From: Candidatus Nomurabacteria bacterium GW2011_GWB1_43_19
GTDB taxonomy: Bacteria; Patescibacteriota; Minisyncoccia; Phycocordibacterales; UBA9973
Assembly (NCBI GenBank): GCA_000999465.1
Contig: LCGB01000004.1
Coordinates: 11,441 to 58,803 of the forward strand
Direction: 5' to 3'
Length of the DNA: 47,363 bases
Numbering within the stretch: the stretch's first letter is position 1; each line of letters opens with the position of its first letter. Below are positions 42,634 to 47,363 of the stretch, piece after piece. The position numbers and the translations under genes were made by a program. The notes under the pieces were generated by a model. It was not told the DNA's origin, did no database searches, and was given only the letters and a program-made list of their open reading frames with translations.

Positions 42634-42736
42634 CTAGCCGGTTGTGACTATCTCGGGGAGGACCTTTTCCACATCCTGGGCAATGAACTAGACTCGCCGT
42701 CCCAATACCGACATTGCCGCTGATTGGTGAAGCCGA
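42634..42736 (-). pseudogene. Degenerate tail-fibre/S74 chaperone fragments
   Basis: After the TGA of 42737-43633 the same frame encodes SASPISGNVGIGTASLVH; the overlapping +1 frame encodes FIAQDVEKVLPEIVTTG*. Confidence 0.65.
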
Positions 42737-43633
42737 TCAGTACCCATGCATGCACAACGGTCTGCCATTATTGATCGCTATTTGTGTGTCTCCAGAGTTA
42801 CAACCACTGCCAGTATATAGTATGATTTCCGATCCTCCCCATGGACCGATTCGAAGGCCATCACTTGTCCGAACCGCTCCCGCTACGTCTAGCTTCACCC
42901 CAGGACTCGTCTTCCCGATGCCGACGTTATTGCCAAGCGGGTTTATTGCTAATGGTTTTGACCCAAATGACTGTATCCATCCATAAGAACCGGAAATGTA
43001 TCCGAGAGCTGTTCCCGAACCAGAAGGAGAGCCACTACTTGTATTAATAATTCCACTAACGTCTAATGCATACCCTGGACTCGTCGTCCCGATGCCGACG
43101 TTGCCGTTGTTATAATTGATGTGCATCGCGTTAATGGGGCTTGCTACCGTCCCCACGTAAACGTTCAGGTCTCCATAGTAAGAGGAGAATTTGGCAGCGT
43201 AACTGCCTGCTCCGTTCAGGAACCTCAGCCCGACGGTCGAACCTGCAAACGTGCCGCCACTCATGGTGTTGTCATATGTTCCGTCCGTGGTCGTTGTAAA
43301 GGTCGGTGAGTATATGGCACTGCCAAAGTAGCCCGTTGATGAAACATTGAGCGATCCGTTCACATCCAACTTCTGCGATGGACTCGCCGTGCCTACCCCC
43401 ACATTTGTCCCGCTGTCATAGATGATGGAACTCCCGATGAAATTGGATGGGTTCTGGGCTCCGGCAAAGCGGGCGACATAGTTGAGCGTGCCTTCGCCGG
43501 TAATCGCGCCGACAGCGGCTAAAGCGCGCTTAATCAGTTCGTGGCCTCTGGGACTGACTGCATTGACCACCAAGAGAACCGCGACCAGCGACAAAGTTAT
43601 ATTGATGTAAAACACACTTGACTTCCTTTTCAT
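42737..43633 (-). CDS. Tail-fibre-like secreted repeat protein (NVGIGTxSPxxxLDVxG motifs)
   Basis: TM/signal, then GTNVGVGTASPSQKLDVNG, GNVGIGTTSPGYALDVSG, NNVGIGKTSPGVKLDVAG. Confidence 0.85.
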   Translation of the reverse strand: MKRKSSVFYINITLSLVAVLLVVNAVSPRGHELIKRALAAVGAITGEGTLNYVARFAGAQNPSNFIGSSIIYDSGTNVGVGTASPSQKLDVNGSLNVSSTGYFGSAIYSPTFTTTTDGTYDNTMSGGTFAGSTVGLRFLNGAGSYAAKFSSYYGDLNVYVGTVASPINAMHINYNNGNVGIGTTSPGYALDVSGIINTSSGSPSGSGTALGYISGSYGWIQSFGSKPLAINPLGNNVGIGKTSPGVKLDVAGAVRTSDGLRIGPWGGSEIILYTGSGCNSGDTQIAINNGRPLCMHGY

Positions 43634-43747
43634 AATTTTGTTTGACCCGCCGAAGCTTTAGGCGAAGGTGGGTTGATTGTTTTAATATTAATAATTTCTT
43701 TTTAATTCGACTTTATTTTTTATAAAATTGTTACTTTTGTAATTCTA

Positions 43748-46093
43748 TCACTCTATGTCGTACATGTCGCAGGTAGCCGTGTAGGTGGTTGTGGTAGTCG
43801 GATAGACGACGACACTGCCTTCCGGCGCGCCGCCCGTATCAAAATTGGTTCCGGTGCAGGTTGTGGCGCAGGAAGTCCAGGTAACCGTCACCGGGTCTCC
43901 GGCGGTAATGGTCGCCGGTTCGGCGGTAACAACCACGGTTGAAGGAGCACTGCAGACCTGGCTGGAGTCACCCACGCAATCGGCTCCGCCGTTGGCCGGG
44001 GCGGGATTGGTGCAGGTGCGGGTCTGGGTGCCTGTCGTGCCGCAAGCGGTGGCGCTACACTCGCTCCATTCGCTCCATCCGCCATTAACAACCGGTCCGG
44101 TCGTGGTGAACGTCACATCGGAACCATAGGAAGTACCCACGCTATTTTGCGCGTAAGCGCGAACATGGTAAAGGGTGCTGGCCGAGAGTCCGGTAATGCT
44201 GCAGGGCCAAGGGCCGCCGGTTGCCCATCCGCTGGTTGTCTGTCCGGTGGAACCGGAAACAGGGCCGCCGCCCGCGTATGTCGGATTGGCCGACTGACTC
44301 CAGGTGCAGCCGCTGACCGTAATGGTGGCTCCGCCGTTTGATGATATGTTCCCCCCGCCGGTTGCGGTGGTGTCGGTGACGCTGGTAATCGGAGACACGG
44401 TGGTGAGAACGGGCAAGCCCGGAGGGGTAACGGTCGCAAAAGACACTTGCGATCCGTAAGAAATACCGGCGCTGTTTTGCGCGTAAGCGCGGACGTAGTA
44501 AGTGGTGCTGTTTGATAGCCCGGTCAGGTTGCAAGGCCACGGACCGCCGATTGCCCAGCCATCCGTTGTCTGGCCGGTGGAGCCGGAGATGGGACCGCCG
44601 CCTTGGTAAACGGGAGAGCCGGTTGTATTCCAGGCACAGCCGCTGACCGTAACCGTCAGGCCGCTGTTAGAAGTCACGTTTCCCCCGCCGGTTGCGGTGG
44701 TCTCGGTGATACTGCTTACCGAGCTGGTGGTAACAGTCGGGACACCGGTAACAGCGCCGGTGGTAAAGGTGGCATCCGCTCCGTACGACGTGCCAACTGC
44801 ATTAGTGGCATAAGCGCGATAGTGGTAAAGAATGCCGGGAGTTAAGCCGGTCATACTGCTATACCAAGGACCGCCAATCACCCAGCCGTCCGTCGTTTTG
44901 GAATTTGCGGTTGTGGGATTGAGCGTGATACTCCAGACCAGTCCACTTACCGTGACTGTTCCGCCGCCGTTTGAAGTTATATTTCCCCCGCCGGTTGCGG
45001 TGGTCGTGGTAATACTGGTAGCCGGAGACACGGTAGTAAGAGTTGGAGCGGATTTATTTTCCGAACAGGAAGCGGTGGTGCCGCCACTTGGGCCGAGACA
45101 GGTCCAGGTCCAGGTAGTGGAATTGTCGGAATTACTGGCGCTTGTTCCCACGCTGCAGTTGTAATGAGTTGAAGAGCATACACCCGCCGTTCCGCAGGAT
45201 TGCGTCGCGCCATTGGCGTAAGGGCAGGCGGTGCCGCCGTAAGCGGCGGGAGTAGTAATAGTGTAAGTTTGAGAACCGCTGCTGCAAGTTCCCCAAGAAC
45301 CGACGCAATTAACGGGTTTGTTTTCCGAACAGGAGGCGGTGGTACCGCCGTAAATACCGGCGCAACTCCAAGTCCAGGTAGTGGAGCCATCCACGTTGTT
45401 AGTGCTTGTTCCGGCGCTGCAACTATAGTGAGTAGCCGAACAGACGCCGTTCACGGGTTTGTTTTCCGAACAGGAGGCATTGGTTCCGCCATAGAGACCG
45501 TTACAATTCCAGGTCCAAGTGGTGGAACCACTGACATTATTTACGCTACTTCCCACACTGCAATTGTAGTGAGTAGCCGAACAGACGCCGTTGACAACCC
45601 GGTTAACCGTAAACCCTACCGAGTCGCTGGCCTCTTGGCTGTTTGAGTTTGATGCGTAAACTCGCAACGTGTAATTGCCGGCGCTCAAACTTGATATATC
45701 AATATCCCGATGTACATCGTATGACCACTCTTGATAATCGCCGCATTCGCCACTATGGCCGGCGCTTGACGTATCAGCAATAACACTACCTCCTAGCGCA
45801 GTAGAGAGGATATCGTAATTAATATCGCTTAAGGTGTAGGCGTAGGAGGTCTCGTAGGGCCCGTCTACGGGACAGGTAGCTACATCCGTTCCCCCGCTGT
45901 AGCTGCCATACATGGTCAGGGTTGTGGGATTATCAGAGTTATCAACGTAGTAATTCACGCCGAGGTCCGGGTCGGTGCATTCGCGGAGATCGCCGCACCA
46001 GTAAGAATAAACATTGTGGGCAAAAAATGCCAAACTAAAAATTGAAAGGAGAACAAAAAAAAGATTATGTAGATAGGATAATTTCCTAGTCAC
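43748..46093 (-). CDS. Large secreted repeat protein: Cys-rich CSATHYxCS repeats, FnIII-like repeats, C-terminal TSP1-like segment
   Basis: Three near-complete GVCSATHYNCSVGxSxNNxxGSTTWTWxCxGxxGGTxASCSE repeats, three TTxGWxxGGPWxxxxTGLxxxTxYxxRAYAxNxxGxSYG repeats, GGWSEWSECSATACGTTGTQTRTCTNP. Confidence 0.9.
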   Translation of the reverse strand: MTRKLSYLHNLFFVLLSIFSLAFFAHNVYSYWCGDLRECTDPDLGVNYYVDNSDNPTTLTMYGSYSGGTDVATCPVDGPYETSYAYTLSDINYDILSTALGGSVIADTSSAGHSGECGDYQEWSYDVHRDIDISSLSAGNYTLRVYASNSNSQEASDSVGFTVNRVVNGVCSATHYNCSVGSSVNNVSGSTTWTWNCNGLYGGTNASCSENKPVNGVCSATHYSCSAGTSTNNVDGSTTWTWSCAGIYGGTTASCSENKPVNCVGSWGTCSSGSQTYTITTPAAYGGTACPYANGATQSCGTAGVCSSTHYNCSVGTSASNSDNSTTWTWTCLGPSGGTTASCSENKSAPTLTTVSPATSITTTTATGGGNITSNGGGTVTVSGLVWSITLNPTTANSKTTDGWVIGGPWYSSMTGLTPGILYHYRAYATNAVGTSYGADATFTTGAVTGVPTVTTSSVSSITETTATGGGNVTSNSGLTVTVSGCAWNTTGSPVYQGGGPISGSTGQTTDGWAIGGPWPCNLTGLSNSTTYYVRAYAQNSAGISYGSQVSFATVTPPGLPVLTTVSPITSVTDTTATGGGNISSNGGATITVSGCTWSQSANPTYAGGGPVSGSTGQTTSGWATGGPWPCSITGLSASTLYHVRAYAQNSVGTSYGSDVTFTTTGPVVNGGWSEWSECSATACGTTGTQTRTCTNPAPANGGADCVGDSSQVCSAPSTVVVTAEPATITAGDPVTVTWTSCATTCTGTNFDTGGAPEGSVVVYPTTTTTYTATCDMYDIE

Positions 46094-46158
46094 GAACCAA
46101 TTATACTATAAAGTAAAAGCAAAGATAAAAAAACCTCCTGTGGATAAAAAATACAAAA

Positions 46159-46189
46159 GGGCCGAACGACCGCAAAGCGTGTTCGGCCC
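46159..46189 (-). terminator. Rho-independent terminator
   Basis: GGGCCGAAC...GTTCGGCCC; on the minus strand followed by TTTTGTATTTTTT. Confidence 0.65.
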
Positions 46190-46283
46190 CGATGACCGAT
46201 ACGAACAATAAAAAATAAAAGGCACAAAGAACACCTCCTTGGTCGGACGGAGTGGCAGTCCCCCGTCCGACTGGTTATCTCCG

Positions 46284-46685
46284 TCACCGGCAGGTGACGG
46301 AGACCGCAGAGTCGGGGGCGATGCCCTCCGCTCCGCAAATGAAAACGGGCTCGCACAGCCAGGGGTCATTAACCTCTGGCTTGATGCACTTCCCCCCCGC
46401 CTCGGGGGGAAGCGAGAGTTCCACCTTCAACGGACCCGCGGGAGGGCCCGTTAAGGGGACTTTCACGTACCCCCGGTACCCCGCTCCGGGCGGGGCCTTG
46501 GAACGGTCACACCGTTCCATAAGTTCTGGGACCCCTGCCGAGCGGCAGGGGCCAGGTGGCGTGTATGATACCATCGCCACCGTCAGGAGGGTCGGCGTCG
46601 GCGTGGTGGGCCCGCCGTTACCTCCCTCCCGACTCCCACAAGCAGCGACCAGCATGGCCACCAAGACGAGGAGAAAGCGATGCAT
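46284..46685 (-). CDS. Putative small lipoprotein in a GC-rich island
   Basis: MHRFLLVLVAMLVAACGS (lipobox-like VAAC), strong SD GGAGG upstream of ATG at 46685; codon use much more GC-rich than neighbours. Confidence 0.55.
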   Translation of the reverse strand: MHRFLLVLVAMLVAACGSREGGNGGPTTPTPTLLTVAMVSYTPPGPCRSAGVPELMERCDRSKAPPGAGYRGYVKVPLTGPPAGPLKVELSLPPEAGGKCIKPEVNDPWLCEPVFICGAEGIAPDSAVSVTCR

Positions 46686-46811
46686 GGTGCCTCCAATGCC
46701 CCGCTTGAAGCGAGGCACGAAAAAATCTGTTGACGACGAACGACGAACGATATCCTTTATATTATACCATATTATACTTTTTTTGCAAGTTTTTTTGTTT
46801 TGGAAAAACTA

Positions 46812-46843
46812 AAGGCCCCGCCGCTTGCAAGCGGCGGGGCCTT
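46812..46843. terminator. Strong palindromic terminator, possibly bidirectional
   Basis: AAGGCCCCGCCGCTTGCAAGCGGCGGGGCCTT followed by CTTTTTTT; 32-nt perfect palindrome. Confidence 0.8.
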
Positions 46844-46856
46844 CTTTTTTTATTTT

Positions 46857-47363
46857 CTAATCTTCTATGAATGTCGGGATCCTATACTTCTCAAAACATG
46901 CAGCATTTGTGCCTCCACCCGAACCATCGCAAGTCCAGGTCCAAGAATTGAGGCCAGATATGTTATTGTTACTTATTCCTTCGGAACAGTTATAGTGAGT
47001 CACCGAACAAACACCGTCTATGGCACCAGGGTTTTTTGATTCTGAACACTGCGGACTGCGATTTCCGCCATTCAAACCATTGCAATACCAAGTCCAAGAA
47101 TTGAGACCGTTTACCTTATCCACACTTATGCCCGGCAAGCAATTATAATGTGTTGCCGAACAAACACCGTCTATGGCAGAAACACCTGCGATACACCTGA
47201 CTCCGTTCCATTCCGTGCCCGAAACACAACTGGAAGTAACGGTGCTGGTGGCGAGATTGACGGTATTGTTGTAAAGGAAGAATGTTTCTATGTCATACTT
47301 GACCGTGAAGGGAACATTTGTTCCGGAATTTCCGGTAGCGACGATGGTATTGGCCGGATTCCT
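46857..47363 (-). CDS. Secreted Cys-rich repeat protein, C-terminal part (runs off the right edge)
   Basis: GVCSVTHYNCSEGISNNNISGLNSWTWTCDGSGGGTNAACFE and a second copy; same repeat family as 43748-46093. Frame is open upstream of the tracked Met at 47138 to the window edge. Confidence 0.85.
   Translation of the reverse strand, partial: RNPANTIVATGNSGTNVPFTVKYDIETFFLYNNTVNLATSTVTSSCVSGTEWNGVRCIAGVSAIDGVCSATHYNCLPGISVDKVNGLNSWTWYCNGLNGGNRSPQCSESKNPGAIDGVCSVTHYNCSEGISNNNISGLNSWTWTCDGSGGGTNAACFEKYRIPTFIED

Noticed and set aside
42737-42739. TGA recoding (code 25, UGA = Gly) reading through into GNVGIGTAS
   Set aside because: Several intact genes end naturally at TGA (pgk, HIT); readthrough would soon need a frame change to reach FIAQDVEKV. 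A decayed gene is simpler.
43845-45646. Plus-strand ORFs across the large repeat surface gene
   Set aside because: Repetitive shadows created by the repeated Thr/Gly/Ser codons of 43748-46093.
1-47363. tRNA, rRNA or classical IS/transposase genes
   Set aside because: Scanning by eye gave no convincing tRNA cloverleaf with TTCRA arm, no rRNA segments, and no DDE, HUH or serine transposase motifs. A tool run (tRNAscan, ISEScan) would be needed to exclude them.

Overview
The window looks like a chromosomal segment of a reduced-genome bacterium, probably Patescibacteria/CPR (Parcubacteria-like). This placement is inferred from gene content and style; the standard code fits, since pgk and the HIT gene end in TGA. 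I can support about 40 genes. Housekeeping genes include ftsK, recA, efp, rpsR-ssb-rpsF, tatD, metG, glyS, recO, ileS, argS, dut, tmk, glyA, comEC, rnhA, recJ, pgk and tpiA. Repetitive secreted or surface proteins lie at both edges. Two CDSs run off the window; the left one (1-925, minus) is missing from the ORF track. The strongest unexplained signal is a palindromic-repeat ecology. All three stand-alone Cas2/PaaX-like (wHTH + Cas2-like) genes are tightly bracketed by a pair of gene-specific palindromic repeats; for 29347-29910 these are perfect 33-nt direct repeats. A solo copy of the repeat core of one of these genes sits in frame inside comEC. This resembles the RAYT/REPIN arrangement but with a Cas2-like protein, and I propose it as a candidate undescribed mobile or repeat-dispersal system (hypothesis). 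Many other palindromes are inserted in frame in conserved genes (ftsK, recA, recJ, rnhA, tatD). One three-copy family has a conserved core enclosed by locus-specific inverted arms. Other notable items are an IleRS with an embedded histidine-phosphatase domain, a probable 1-nt frameshift in ftsK, a GlyRS lacking its usual metal-binding insert, and decayed tail-fibre/S74-like fragments.
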